A stretch of DNA of 64,000 bases from Peterkaempfera sp044755465 (GCF_044755465.1 NZ_JBIVRB010000001.1:1116001-1180000); one strand, 5' to 3'; counted from the stretch's first letter, positions 15,203 to 23,767 are shown. The notes: generated by a model not told the origin, from the letters alone. Program-made: numbers and translations.

Positions 15203-16777
15203 TCAGGGCATGGTGTGGACGTGGGCGCCGACGGTATTGGAGAAGGCGTTGCCGTTGGCGGCGTCCCAGTTGGTGGACCAGGTCATGGCGCCGCGGATGG
15301 TGGGCCACTTCGCCGGGGGGACGAAGCTGCCGCAGTGGGTGCCGGTGGCGATGCAGTCCAGGGCGTCGTTCACCACGGACGGCGAGACATAGCCGCCGCC
15401 GGCCGCCCGGGTGGAGGCGGGGACGCCGATGCCGACCTGGGAGGGGTCCAGGCCGCCCTGGATGTGGGTGCAGATCTGGGCGGTGATGAAGTCCTCGGTG
15501 CCCTGGGAGTACACCTTGCCGTCGCAGCCGTTCATCGCGCCCGAGTTGTAGAACTGGGTGTTGACGACGGTCAGGATGTCCTTCACGGCCAGCGCCAGCT
15601 GGAAGTACGCACCGCCGGTGCTGTACGTCCCGATGGTCTCCGGCGCCATGGTGAGGATGAGGTGCGAGCCGGCCTTGGCGGCCAGGGAGTGCAGCGACTG
15701 CGCCATATAGGTCGGGTTGACGCCGTTCTCCAGGTCGATGTCGACGCCGTCGAAGCCGTACTGCTGCATCAGCGCGTAGGTGCTGTTGGCGAAGTTGGCG
15801 GCGGAGGTGGCGTCACCGACGCTGATGGTGCCGTTCTGGCCGCCGACCGAAAGGATGACCTTCTTGCCCGCCGCGTGCTTGGCCGCTATGTCGGCTTTGA
15901 AGTCCGCGTCGGTGTAGCCGCCGAGCTTGCCGGAGAGCGCCGGGTCGAGGGTGAAGGTGATGCCGCCCGGCTTGGTCGGGTCGGTGTCGGCGAAGGCGAC
16001 GGCGATGATGTCGTACGCGCTCTGCACGTCGGACAGCCGTTGCACGGTGGCGCCGTTGTCGAAGTTCTGCCAGTAGCCGGTGACCACGTGCTTGGGCAGC
16101 CCGCCGGTGCTGGGCGGGGTGGTCGGCGGTGTGGTCGGCGGGGTCGTGGGCGGAGTCGTCGGCGGCGTGGTGGGTGGGGTCGTGGGCGGCTTGGTGGGGG
16201 GCGTCGTCGGCGGGGTGGTCGGCGGCGTGGTGGGCGGGGTGGTCGGGCCGGTGCCGCCCGGCCCGACGAGCAGCACGTCGTCGGCGCTGAACGCGGCCTG
16301 CCCGTACCAGCCGTGCAGCCAGATGGTGACGCTGGTGGTGGCGGCGCCGGTCTTGAAGCTGGTGCTGAGCTGGCTCCAGGAGGTGGAGCTGGTCCAGGTG
16401 GAGACGTCCGTGGTGCCGTTGCCGGTGGTGCCGAGGTAGACGTACGAGCCCTGCACCCACGCGCTCAGCGTGTAGGTGGAGTTGGGCTGCACGGACACCT
16501 TCTGCTCGCACTGGCCGGTGTCGGAGGCGCTCGGGGTCGAGGTGAGGGCGTACGAGCCGGAGTGCACCGGGGAGGTGCCGACGCTCGCGGTGCCGGAACA
16601 GGTCCAGTTCGCCGTGGTGCCGGACTCGAAGCCGCCGTTGACGGTCAGGTTGCCTTCTGCGGCGCCGGCGTCGGCCGGCAGCAGGACGAGCCCGGCCGCG
16701 GCGGCGCCGAGGGCGGTGGCGCCGGCGGCGAGGGCGCCGATGGTGCGCTGACGCCTTCTGTGTGCAGCACGTGCCAT
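15203..16777 (-). CDS. Secreted GH18 chitinase with N-terminal carbohydrate-binding domain
   Basis: A 524-residue exported enzyme hydrolysing chitin. The signal peptide is residues 1 to about 40 (RRRQR, then a hydrophobic stretch ending DAGAA). A CBM4/9-like beta-sandwich follows at about 45-175 (NLTVNGGFESGTTANWTCSG opening). A Thr-Pro linker at about 178-232 is built from TTPP repeats with one TKPP unit. The GH18 domain runs from about 235 to the end, with the catalytic DGVDIDLEN motif near residue 346 (last E is the acid/base) and VVTGYWQNFDNG at its start. ATG 16777 has AAGGAG upstream. A DasR-like operator lies 134-149 nt upstream, tying expression to N-acetylglucosamine. A near-identical linker occurs in the cellulase at 48589-50169. 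Confidence 0.93.
   Translation of the reverse strand: MARAAHRRRQRTIGALAAGATALGAAAAGLVLLPADAGAAEGNLTVNGGFESGTTANWTCSGTASVGTSPVHSGSYALTSTPSASDTGQCEQKVSVQPNSTYTLSAWVQGSYVYLGTTGNGTTDVSTWTSSTSWSQLSTSFKTGAATTSVTIWLHGWYGQAAFSADDVLLVGPGGTGPTTPPTTPPTTPPTTPPTKPPTTPPTTPPTTPPTTPPTTPPTTPPSTGGLPKHVVTGYWQNFDNGATVQRLSDVQSAYDIIAVAFADTDPTKPGGITFTLDPALSGKLGGYTDADFKADIAAKHAAGKKVILSVGGQNGTISVGDATSAANFANSTYALMQQYGFDGVDIDLENGVNPTYMAQSLHSLAAKAGSHLILTMAPETIGTYSTGGAYFQLALAVKDILTVVNTQFYNSGAMNGCDGKVYSQGTEDFITAQICTHIQGGLDPSQVGIGVPASTRAAGGGYVSPSVVNDALDCIATGTHCGSFVPPAKWPTIRGAMTWSTNWDAANGNAFSNTVGAHVHTMP
16087..16252. repeat. TTPP-coding repeat tract of the chitinase linker
   Basis: Short 12-15 bp units of the type GGCGGNGTGGTC repeat across the linker, encoding TTPP on the minus strand. 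The same DNA and the same single TKPP variant recur in the cellulase linker at 49605-49742. Confidence 0.8.
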
Positions 16778-16910
16778 GGGTACGTGTCTCCTTGCGCGGA
16801 GGGCGGACCGCCGCGTGAGGGGCGCGGCGGTCCGATGGGGGGAAGGGTGGTGCATGCGGCACGGCGCGGCCCGTCCCAGGGGCGGTGGGCTCGCGGGGCT
16901 GCGCTCACAA

Positions 16911-16926
16911 GGTGGACTAGACCAAT
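16911..16926 (-). promoter_or_regulatory. DasR-type operator (dre) upstream of chitinase
   Basis: On the minus strand the site reads ATTGGTCTAGTCCACC. It matches 13 of 16 positions of the dre consensus as I recall it, ACTGGTCTAGACCACT. DasR is the GntR-family repressor of chitin and N-acetylglucosamine genes in Streptomyces, so repression relieved by glucosamine-6-phosphate is expected. The rest of the gap 16778-17076 carries the two divergent promoters. Confidence 0.75.
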
Positions 16927-17076
16927 GGGGGGCGTCAAGGGTCCGTGCGCGACTTACGGCTCCCTTAAGGTGCCGATCAGGACAGGCCGTTGCCGCCGTC
17001 GACCAGGCGGTTTCGTCCGCGTACAGCCGAGCGGAGTAGTCTGCTGAGGGGCAAGTGCACGGAGGGGCTGAGCGCC

Positions 17077-17868
17077 ATGGGTCTGCGTGACCTGGTCTAT
17101 CGCACGCCGGGTCTGCGGAACCTGGTCTACGGGGTATACGGACGCCGGGTGGAGGCGCACCTCGATCCCGCGCGGGTGCCACGCCATGTGGGCGTCATGC
17201 TGGACGGCAACCGCCGCTGGGCCCGTGCCGCCGGGATCAGCACCGCCGACGGGCACCGCCGGGGCGCGGACAAGATCCAGGAGTTCCTGGGCTGGTGCGA
17301 GGAGACCGGCGTCGAGGTGGTCACCCTGTGGCTGCTCTCCACCGACAACCTCACCCGTCCGGCCGAGGAGCTGGTGCCGCTGCTGGGCATCATCGAGGAC
17401 GCGGTGCAGGGCCTGGCCGACGCCCGCCGCTGGCGGGTCCACCCGGTGGGGGCGCTGGACCTGCTGCCGCAGAGCACCTCCCGGGTGCTGAAGGCGGCCG
17501 AGCAGGACACCATGGAGGTGACCGGCATCCTGGTCAATGTCGCCGTGGGCTACGGCGGGCGGCATGAGATCACCGACGCGGTGCGCTCGCTGCTGCATGA
17601 CCACGCCGAGCGCGGCACCTCCATCGAGGACCTGGCCGACTCGCTGGACACCGAGCACATCGCCGCCCACCTCTACACCCGGGGCCAGCCCGATCCCGAC
17701 CTGGTGATCCGCACCTCGGGCGAGCAGCGGCTCTCGGGCTTCCTGCTCTGGCAGAGCGCGCACAGCGAGTTCTACTTCTGCGAGGCGTACTGGCCGGCGT
17801 TCCGCAAGGTCGACTTCCTGCGGGCGGTCCGTGACTACGCCGCACGGCACCGGCGCTTCGGCGGCTGA
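17077..17868 (+). CDS. uppS: Cis-prenyltransferase (isoprenyl/undecaprenyl diphosphate synthase)
   Basis: A 263-residue enzyme condensing isopentenyl diphosphate units in cis onto an allylic primer to make polyprenyl diphosphate, the lipid carrier for cell-wall synthesis. The family signature is clear: HVGVMLDGNRRWAR (catalytic Asp, about residue 43), DGHRRGADKIQEF, a WLLSTDNLTRP block, and the C-terminal PDLVIRTSGEQRLSGFLLWQ with the FYF...WPAFR segment that binds IPP. ATG 17077 has GGAGGGG 9 nt upstream. Actinobacteria often carry more than one such paralogue, so chain length (short-chain or decaprenyl) is uncertain. Confidence 0.92.
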   Translation: MGLRDLVYRTPGLRNLVYGVYGRRVEAHLDPARVPRHVGVMLDGNRRWARAAGISTADGHRRGADKIQEFLGWCEETGVEVVTLWLLSTDNLTRPAEELVPLLGIIEDAVQGLADARRWRVHPVGALDLLPQSTSRVLKAAEQDTMEVTGILVNVAVGYGGRHEITDAVRSLLHDHAERGTSIEDLADSLDTEHIAAHLYTRGQPDPDLVIRTSGEQRLSGFLLWQSAHSEFYFCEAYWPAFRKVDFLRAVRDYAARHRRFGG

Positions 17869-18237
17869 GGGCTGCGGCTGCGGCAAGGCGGGCCGGGCAG
17901 GCCGGGCGGGGGCGCCACGCGGGGGCGCGGGGGTCGTACGGGGGGCGTCCGACCGGGCCGGGGCGGTTCGGGCCGGAGCCGGGAATGCCCGGTAACGGCC
18001 GGTAGTGGCCGCAATCGACCGGACCGCATCGCCGCTGATCGTGGCATATGCCAAAAGAGTGCGATACCCCCGCCCCACAAGGGCAAACGCCCCCGGTGGA
18101 CGCGCTGTCAGTTGCCCGCTCCCGGCATGCACCGGCGGCTGCGCGGGAATACTCGGGCCAGACCGGGACCTCGGCCACCGGGGCCGCGGGGACCGGTGAG
18201 CCGCGGGTGACGATGGGTCACCCGCCCGGGAGGCCCT
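17869..18237. other. 369-nt intergenic region ahead of the PIN-PhoH gene
   Basis: No gene is recognised. It contains a perfect 12-bp palindrome TGGCATATGCCA (18042-18053) beside an AT-richer run. A second inverted repeat CGGGTGAC-n5-GTCACCCG (18204-18224) ends 13 nt before the GTG start and could mask or order the ribosome-binding region. The first part is plain GC-rich sequence. Confidence 0.5.
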
Positions 18238-19557
18238 GTGGTCAGTTCCAAGAGCCGCCGGACGCACGACCGGCGCACGTACGTTCTCGACACCAGCGTG
18301 CTTCTGGCCGACCCGATGGCCATGACCCGTTTCGAGGAGCACGAGGTGGTGCTCCCGGTGGTCGTGGTCACCGAGCTCGAGGCCAAGCGGCACCACCCCG
18401 AGCTGGGCTACTTCGCCCGCCAGGCGCTGCGGCTGCTGGACGACTTCCGAGTGCGGTACGGCAGGCTGGACGAGGCGATCCCGGTCGGCGAGATCGGCGG
18501 CACCATCAGGGTGGAGCTCAACCACTCCGACCCGTCCGTGCTGCCGGCCGGCTACCGGCTCGGTGACAGCGACACCCGCATCCTCGCGGTGGCCCGCAAT
18601 CTCCAGGCCGAGGGGTACGACGTCACCGTCGTCTCCAAGGACCTGCCGATGCGGATCAAGGCCAGCTCGGTGGGCCTGCTGGCCGAGGAGTACCGCGCGG
18701 AGCTGGCCATCACCTCCGGCTGGACCGGGATGACCGAGCTGTCCGTGGCGGGCGAGCAGGTGGACGCCCTCTTCGGCCAGGACGCGGTGGACATCGAGCA
18801 GGCCCGCGACCTGCCCGTGCACACCGGCCTGGTACTGACCTCGGAGCGCGGCCGCGCACTCGGCCGGGTCACCGGGGACGGCAGGGTGCGGCTGGTGCGC
18901 GGCGACCGGGAGGCGTTCGGACTGCGCGGCCGCAGCGCCGAGCAGCGGGTGGCCCTCGACCTGCTGCTCGACCAGGAGGTGGGCATCGTGTCGATGGGCG
19001 GGCGGGCCGGCACCGGCAAGTCCGCGCTCGCGCTCTGTGCGGGGCTGGAGGCCGTACTGGAGCGCAGGCAGCACCGCAAGGTGATGGTGTTCCGGCCGCT
19101 GTACGCGGTCGGCGGCCAGGAGCTCGGCTACCTGCCGGGCAGCGAGGCCGAGAAGATGAGCCCGTGGGCGCAGGCGGTCTTCGACACCCTCTCGGCCGTC
19201 ACCACCTCGGACGTGATCGAAGAGGTGGTCTCCCGGGGGATGCTGGAGGTGCTGCCGCTGACCCACATCCGGGGCCGCTCGCTGCACGACGCCTTCGTGA
19301 TCGTGGACGAGGCGCAGTCGCTGGAACGCAATGTGCTGCTCACCGTGCTCTCCCGGATCGGCCAGGGCTCCCGGGTGGTGCTCACCCACGATGTGGCGCA
19401 GCGGGACAACCTGCGGGTCGGCCGGTACGACGGGGTGGTCGCGGTGGTGGAGAAGCTCAAGGGCCACCCGCTCTTCGCGCACATCACCCTGACCCGCTCG
19501 GAGCGCTCGCCGATCGCCGCGCTGGTCACCGAGATGCTGGAGGACGTCGGGCCCTAG
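18238..19557 (+). CDS. PIN-PhoH fusion ATPase (PhoH2-type)
   Basis: A 439-residue protein with two domains. The N-terminal PIN ribonuclease domain (about residues 10-150) shows RRTYVLDTSVLLADP, VVVTELEAKR and GDSDTRILAVA, with acidic residues at the expected places. The C-terminal PhoH ATPase has Walker A GGRAGTGKSALAL (about residues 256-268), a FRPLYAVGGQELGYLPG loop and Walker B FVIVDEAQSLE. PIN-PhoH proteins of mycobacteria unwind and cleave RNA in an ATP-dependent way. GTG 18238 follows GGGAGG. Unlike phoAT-phoH2 loci, no small antitoxin gene was found upstream. A hairpin terminator follows the gene. Confidence 0.9.
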   Translation: MVSSKSRRTHDRRTYVLDTSVLLADPMAMTRFEEHEVVLPVVVVTELEAKRHHPELGYFARQALRLLDDFRVRYGRLDEAIPVGEIGGTIRVELNHSDPSVLPAGYRLGDSDTRILAVARNLQAEGYDVTVVSKDLPMRIKASSVGLLAEEYRAELAITSGWTGMTELSVAGEQVDALFGQDAVDIEQARDLPVHTGLVLTSERGRALGRVTGDGRVRLVRGDREAFGLRGRSAEQRVALDLLLDQEVGIVSMGGRAGTGKSALALCAGLEAVLERRQHRKVMVFRPLYAVGGQELGYLPGSEAEKMSPWAQAVFDTLSAVTTSDVIEEVVSRGMLEVLPLTHIRGRSLHDAFVIVDEAQSLERNVLLTVLSRIGQGSRVVLTHDVAQRDNLRVGRYDGVVAVVEKLKGHPLFAHITLTRSERSPIAALVTEMLEDVGP

Positions 19558-19637
19558 GAGAAGTCGGCACAAAGCGACAAAGGCCAGCATAACGGTCGGT
19601 CAAATGTACTGATAACCGATAAAAGCGGCAGTGAATA

Positions 19638-19675
19638 GCGAAGGGGCCGGGTCCGCCGAGGGTCGGCCCCTTCGC
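19638..19675 (+). terminator. Hairpin terminator after the PIN-PhoH gene
   Basis: GCGAAGGGGCCG and CGGCCCCTTCGC form a perfect 12-bp stem with a 14-nt loop, 81 nt after the stop codon. Confidence 0.75.
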
Positions 19676-20088
19676 CGTGGCCGCCCCTCAACTCCGTTGC
19701 GGGCGGCCCGGCGGAGGCCGGAGCGTAACGGCGCACCGGGGCGCCCGCCAGCAGTACGGCAAAGTTCCAGGTCGCCACCGGATGTGAATTTCGACACGCA
19801 ACAGGGAATTGCGTGGACAGCCGTCCGTCGGGCATGGTGTGGGTTCTGTCAGGCCCTGCGTACGGCGTGACTAGCCACCCGACCCAGGCGGCGACGGCAC
19901 CTCACGGTGACGGTATGTGCGAACAACTGAAGACCGCTGAAGCCGTACGCCGCCCGAGAACCACCGCCCCCGTCATCCCACCGGGGGCACCGGGCCCGCG
20001 CCTCCCGTGACCAGCACCGGTGGAGGCCAGCGACAGGGCTACGTCGCGTCCGCCCGGTCACGCGCGGTCGATGCTGGAAGGAAATCAT
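19676..20088. other. 413-nt leader region of the transglycosylase gene
   Basis: No reading frame with family character is seen. The sequence holds several short dyads and an AT-richer patch near 19780-19815 that may contain the promoter, leaving a potential 5' leader of over 250 nt. Cell-wall lytic genes in Streptomyces often have c-di-AMP (ydaO-type) riboswitches in such leaders. I looked for the conserved GGGGACCC-like core and did not find it, so no riboswitch is called. Confidence 0.4.
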
Positions 20089-20775
20089 GTGACTCGGATC
20101 TCGGTCCGGGGAGTTGCCGTGGTCTCCGCCACCGCCGTCACCGCTGTCGGTGCCGTCGTCGGCGTGGCCTCGGGCAGCGAGGGCAGGACCACGCAGACGG
20201 TCGATGTCGCCGGCGCCACGCTGCTCGCGGACATCCCCTCCGGCGCCCAGGCGCAGACCATCAGCGACAACATCGGTCGGCAGGCCGACGCTCAGCAGAG
20301 CGCCGCCGACGCCGCCGCGAAGAAGGCTGCCGAGGAGGCCGCGCGCAAGAAGGCCGCCGAGGTCGCCAAGGCGAAGGCGGAGGCCGAGCGCAAGGCCAAG
20401 GAGGCCGAGGCCAAGCGCAAGGCCGAGGAGGCCAGCCGGGCCCAGGCCCGCTCGCTGCTCGAAGCGCCCCTGGTGAGTGTCTCCCCGGGGTCGGTCCAGG
20501 CGCTGGCCCGCTCGATCATCGGCGACGACGCGCAGTTCCAGTGCTTCAGCGCGATCATCACCCGGGAGAGTGGCTGGTCCTACACCGCGACCAACCCGTC
20601 CTCCGGTGCCTACGGTCTGGTCCAGGCGCTGCCCGGCTCCAAGATGGCCTCGGCCGGCGCCGACTGGCGTACCAACCCCGCCACCCAGATCAAGTGGGGT
20701 GTGAGCTACATGAACTCCCGGTACGGCAGCCCCTGCGGGGCCTGGGCGTACTGGCAGGTGCACCACTCCTACTGA
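20089..20775 (+). CDS. Secreted lytic transglycosylase-like (SLT) protein
   Basis: A 228-residue exported protein. A short signal segment (SVRGVAVVSATAVTAVGAVVGVA, shown in part) is followed by a highly charged Ala/Lys/Glu coiled coil (about residues 70-125, AAAKKAAEEAARKKAAEVAK type). The C-terminal domain (about 145-228) has the transglycosylase-type ITRESGW with a likely catalytic Glu, then SGAYGLVQALPG and the final CGAWAYWQVHHSY. It resembles the resuscitation/aggregation-promoting and SLT families that cut peptidoglycan glycan strands. GTG 20089 is chosen for its GGAAGG spacing; an upstream GTG at 20020 lacks one. Terminator directly downstream. Confidence 0.8.
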   Translation: MTRISVRGVAVVSATAVTAVGAVVGVASGSEGRTTQTVDVAGATLLADIPSGAQAQTISDNIGRQADAQQSAADAAAKKAAEEAARKKAAEVAKAKAEAERKAKEAEAKRKAEEASRAQARSLLEAPLVSVSPGSVQALARSIIGDDAQFQCFSAIITRESGWSYTATNPSSGAYGLVQALPGSKMASAGADWRTNPATQIKWGVSYMNSRYGSPCGAWAYWQVHHSY

Positions 20776-20805
20776 GCCCCGTCCGGCTCGGACCACCGCC
20801 GTACC

Positions 20806-20835
20806 ACGCCCCCGACCCCTGCTGGTCGGGGGCGT
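20806..20835 (+). terminator. Hairpin terminator after the SLT gene
   Basis: ACGCCCCCGACC and GGTCGGGGGCGT form a perfect 12-bp stem with a CCTGCT loop, 30 nt after the stop. Confidence 0.85.
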
Positions 20836-20950
20836 AGGCGTGCTTGCCCACCCCGGCACCGGGTACGGTCATCCCGACGCGCGGCGCCGGTGCCGGGCAG
20901 ACGCGGACTGCGGGCCGCGGGGGTTCCAGGGGGAGAAGGACGGTGTCGCG

Positions 20951-22450
20951 GTGTCGCGATTCGGCAGGTGGGACGTGGTCGGTTGGGGGAAGTCCACCGC
21001 CGCGCGCACCGCAGCACGGCTGGAGCAGCGCCGCCGGGAGGCCGAGGCGCGGCTGCGGGACGACGAGCACCTGCCGCCCGGCGAGGGACTGCCGCACCCC
21101 GATGAGCCGGAGCACGCCCAGCAGCTCCCGGCCACCCCGTACGTCCGGGAGGCGCACCCGCCGCGCCCCGCGACGCCCGCCGAGGCCGTCCCCTGGGGCC
21201 TGCGGGTGGCCGCCGAGTCCACCTGGCGGCTGCTGCTGCTCGGCGCGGCCCTCTACATCCTCTTCCGGGTGGTCATCACCCTGCGGCTGGTGGCGCTGGC
21301 CTTCATCGCCGGGCTGCTGATCACCGCGCTGCTACAGCCCACCGTCACCTGGCTGCGGCGGCGGGGCCTGCCGCGTGCGCTGGCCGCCGCCGGGACCTTC
21401 CTCAGCGGGCTGGTCGGCATCGGGCTGGTCGGCTGGTTCGTGGTGTGGCAGGTGACCACCAATCTGGAGTCGGTCACCAACCGGGTGCAGCAGGGCGTGG
21501 ACCAGCTGCGCGACTGGCTGGTCAAGGGACCGCTGCACCTGACCGACAAGCAGATAAGCGACTTCGCCAAGCAGATCTCCAAGGCGATCGGCACCAACTC
21601 CGACGCCATAACGTCGGCCGGTTTCACCGGCGTCACCATCGCGGTGGAGCTGCTGACCGGTGTCGTCCTCGCCGCCTTCTGCACCTTCTTTCTGCTGTAC
21701 GACGGCGCGCGGATCTGGCAGTGGACGCTGCGGCTGCTGCCGCGCCACTCCCGGTACGCGATGGCCGGGGCGGGGCCGCGCGCCTGGGCGACGCTCACCA
21801 GCTATGTGCGGGGCACCGTGCTGGTGGCCTTCATCGACTCGGTCTGCATCGGGGTCGGCATCGCGCTGCTGCATGTGCCGCTGGCGGTGCCGCTGGCCGT
21901 GATCATCTTCCTGGGGGCGTTCGTCCCGCTGGTCGGCGCGCTGGTCACCGGCACCATCGCGGTGCTGATCGCGATCGTCACCAATGGCGTCTTCACCGCC
22001 GCCATGGTGCTGGTGGTGCTGGTGGCCGTGCAGCAGATCGAGGGCCATCTGCTGCAACCGCTGATTCTGGGGCGCGCGGTGCGGGTGCACCCGTTGGCCG
22101 TGGTGCTGGCGGTCACCGCCGGGTCGATCATCGCCGGAATCGGCGGTGCGGTGGTGGCGGTGCCGCTGGTGGCGGTGACCAACACCGTGGTCGGCTATCT
22201 GCGCCGCCGCAAGGCGGCCGGCGAGGAGGTGTTCACCGCACTGGTGGCCGCCCAGGAGGACCAGGCCCGGGAGAGCTCCGCGGCCGAGGCGGAACCGCCC
22301 GCCGTGGCGGGCGGCGCCACCGTCGTCGTGGTGGAGCCGGGCGCCGAGGACACTCCGGCGGCCGGTGGCACCGGCACCGGCGAGGGCACCGGCACCGGCG
22401 AGGGGGAGAACGGCAGTCCCCCGCCCGGCGGGGCCGGTACGGGGGACTGA
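20951..22450 (+). CDS. AI-2E/PerM-family permease
   Basis: A 499-residue membrane protein with a hydrophilic N-terminal region (about residues 1-85, Arg/Glu/Pro-rich), then the family layout of about eight transmembrane helices separated by a soluble loop (about 165-220, VTTNLESVTNRVQQGVDQLR onward). The conserved C-terminal block VQQIEGHLLQPLILGRAV (about residues 360-377) is diagnostic. Members export small solutes, with Na+/H+ antiport shown for some; AI-2 transport is not general. The C-terminus is low-complexity (GTGTGEGTGTGEGE). GTG 20951 has GGAGAAGGA about 10 nt upstream. Confidence 0.85.
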   Translation: MSRFGRWDVVGWGKSTAARTAARLEQRRREAEARLRDDEHLPPGEGLPHPDEPEHAQQLPATPYVREAHPPRPATPAEAVPWGLRVAAESTWRLLLLGAALYILFRVVITLRLVALAFIAGLLITALLQPTVTWLRRRGLPRALAAAGTFLSGLVGIGLVGWFVVWQVTTNLESVTNRVQQGVDQLRDWLVKGPLHLTDKQISDFAKQISKAIGTNSDAITSAGFTGVTIAVELLTGVVLAAFCTFFLLYDGARIWQWTLRLLPRHSRYAMAGAGPRAWATLTSYVRGTVLVAFIDSVCIGVGIALLHVPLAVPLAVIIFLGAFVPLVGALVTGTIAVLIAIVTNGVFTAAMVLVVLVAVQQIEGHLLQPLILGRAVRVHPLAVVLAVTAGSIIAGIGGAVVAVPLVAVTNTVVGYLRRRKAAGEEVFTALVAAQEDQARESSAAEAEPPAVAGGATVVVVEPGAEDTPAAGGTGTGEGTGTGEGENGSPPPGGAGTGD

Positions 22451-22529
22451 GGTGACGGGGCCCCTGGTAACGGGGCCCCTGGAGCCGGGGCCTCGGGCGA
22501 CGGGGCCTCGGGCGACGGGGCCGGTCGGG

Positions 22530-23066
22530 TCAGACGGCGGCGAGGGAGCCCTCGGCGTCCAGGGTGGCGCCGACGGCGGCCAGCACGGCGGCGATCTTGA
22601 TCGCCTCCTGTACGGTCTCGCGCTCCACGCCCGCCTTGCGCAGCACCTGCTCGTGCGAGTCCAGGCACATGCCGCAGCCGTTGATCGCGGAGACGGCGAA
22701 CGACCAGAGCTCGAAGTCGACCTTGTCCACGCCGGGGTTGCCCAGCACGTTCATCCGCAGGCCGGCCCGCATGGTGCCGTACTCCTTGTCGGAGAGCAGA
22801 TGCAGCGTCCGGTAGTAGACGTTGTTCATCGCCATCACGGCGGCGGCCGCCTTGGCGGCGGTGTACGCCTGCTCCGACAGGTGCTCCCGGGCCTCCGGCT
22901 CCAGCTCGGCCAGCACCCTGGGGCTGCGCGAGGCGATGGCGCAGGCCAGCACGGTGCCCCAGAGCTGCTGCTCGGGGAGGCCGGAGTTGCCGATGACCGA
23001 GCCCAGGTTGAGCTTGAGGTCCTTGGCGTAGTCGGGGAGAGCTGCCTTCAGCTCGTCAAGCGCCAC
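22530..23066 (-). CDS. ahpD: Alkyl hydroperoxide reductase AhpD
   Basis: A 178-residue CMD-superfamily protein. The redox-active pair is in SAINGCGMCLDSHEQVLRKAG (C131 and C134 by my count), followed by the helical histidine proton-relay residue. AhpD regenerates AhpC by passing electrons from lipoyl proteins such as SucB. GTG 23066 lies 2 nt after the ahpC stop, so ahpC and ahpD are one translationally linked unit. Length equals the mycobacterial and Streptomyces homologues. It faces oxyR across the divergent promoter, so peroxide induction is expected. Confidence 0.95.
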   Translation of the reverse strand: MALDELKAALPDYAKDLKLNLGSVIGNSGLPEQQLWGTVLACAIASRSPRVLAELEPEAREHLSEQAYTAAKAAAAVMAMNNVYYRTLHLLSDKEYGTMRAGLRMNVLGNPGVDKVDFELWSFAVSAINGCGMCLDSHEQVLRKAGVERETVQEAIKIAAVLAAVGATLDAEGSLAAV

Positions 23067-23068
23067 GG

Positions 23069-23623
23069 TCAGGCACCCGCGAGCAGCGCGACGGGGTCCA
23101 GGGTGGTCTCGCCCTTGCTCCAGTTGCAGGGGCACAGCTCGTCGGTCTGGAGGGCGTCGAGCACCCGCAGGACCTCCTTGGGGTTGCGGCCCACGGAACC
23201 GGCGGTGACCATCACGAACTGGATCTCGTTGTTGGGGTCCACGATGAAGACGGCACGCTGCGCGAAGCCGTCCTCGCCCTCGACGCCGCAGTCCCGCATC
23301 AGCTCGTGCCGGGAGTCGGCCAGCATCGGGAAGGGCAGGTCGCGCAGGTCCTTGTGGTCCTTGCGCCAGGCGTGGTGCACGAACTCCGAGTCGCCGGAGA
23401 CGCCGAGGATCTGGGCGTCGCGGTCCGCGAACTCCTCGTTGAGCTTGCCGAAGGCGGCGATCTCGGTGGGGCAGACGAAGGTGAAGTCCTTCGGCCAGAA
23501 GAACACCACGCGCCACTTGCCCTCGTAGGACTTGTGGTCGATCTGGGCGAACGCCTTCTCCGGGTCGAGGTCGACGCAGGCGGTCAGATCGTACTCGGGG
23601 AACTTGTCACCGATGGTGAGCAC
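23069..23623 (-). CDS. ahpC: Alkyl hydroperoxide reductase AhpC (peroxiredoxin)
   Basis: A 184-residue 2-Cys peroxiredoxin reducing peroxides and peroxynitrite. The peroxidatic cysteine is in FTFVCPTE (C51). The C-terminal CPCNW motif supplies C164 and C166, the extra cysteine typical of actinobacterial AhpC. GTG 23623 follows a strong AAGGAGGAG ribosome-binding site. It is first gene of ahpC-ahpD and diverges from oxyR; the 144-nt gap contains a 7-1-7 dyad likely to be the OxyR-controlled region. Confidence 0.97.
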   Translation of the reverse strand: MLTIGDKFPEYDLTACVDLDPEKAFAQIDHKSYEGKWRVVFFWPKDFTFVCPTEIAAFGKLNEEFADRDAQILGVSGDSEFVHHAWRKDHKDLRDLPFPMLADSRHELMRDCGVEGEDGFAQRAVFIVDPNNEIQFVMVTAGSVGRNPKEVLRVLDALQTDELCPCNWSKGETTLDPVALLAGA

Positions 23624-23685
23624 GTTCGCTCCTCCTTGAGCTTGTTGCAGGTGCTTCGTTCTGCTTGGTCCGTGTTACGTATGGT

Positions 23686-23700
23686 TCCGTACCGTACGGA
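23686..23700. promoter_or_regulatory. Dyad in the ahpC-oxyR divergent promoter
   Basis: TCCGTAC-C-GTACGGA is a perfect 7-1-7 inverted repeat, 62 nt upstream of ahpC and 67 nt upstream of oxyR. It is placed where OxyR would bind to activate ahpC and repress its own gene. A TACACT -10-like hexamer for oxyR lies at 23744-23749. Confidence 0.5.
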
Positions 23701-23767
23701 CCTGAGCCACAGTGACACGGAGATGTTTGATCCGTGAAATAGCTACACTCGAAGCGTCTGATCGGAG

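Noticed and set aside
19676..20088. ydaO-type c-di-AMP riboswitch
   Set aside because: The conserved core (GGGGACC-like segment and partner) was not found by eye; kept only as a leader needing a covariance search.
20951..22450. Autoinducer-2 exporter as a specific function
   Set aside because: The family name is historical; sequence alone shows only a PerM-type permease.
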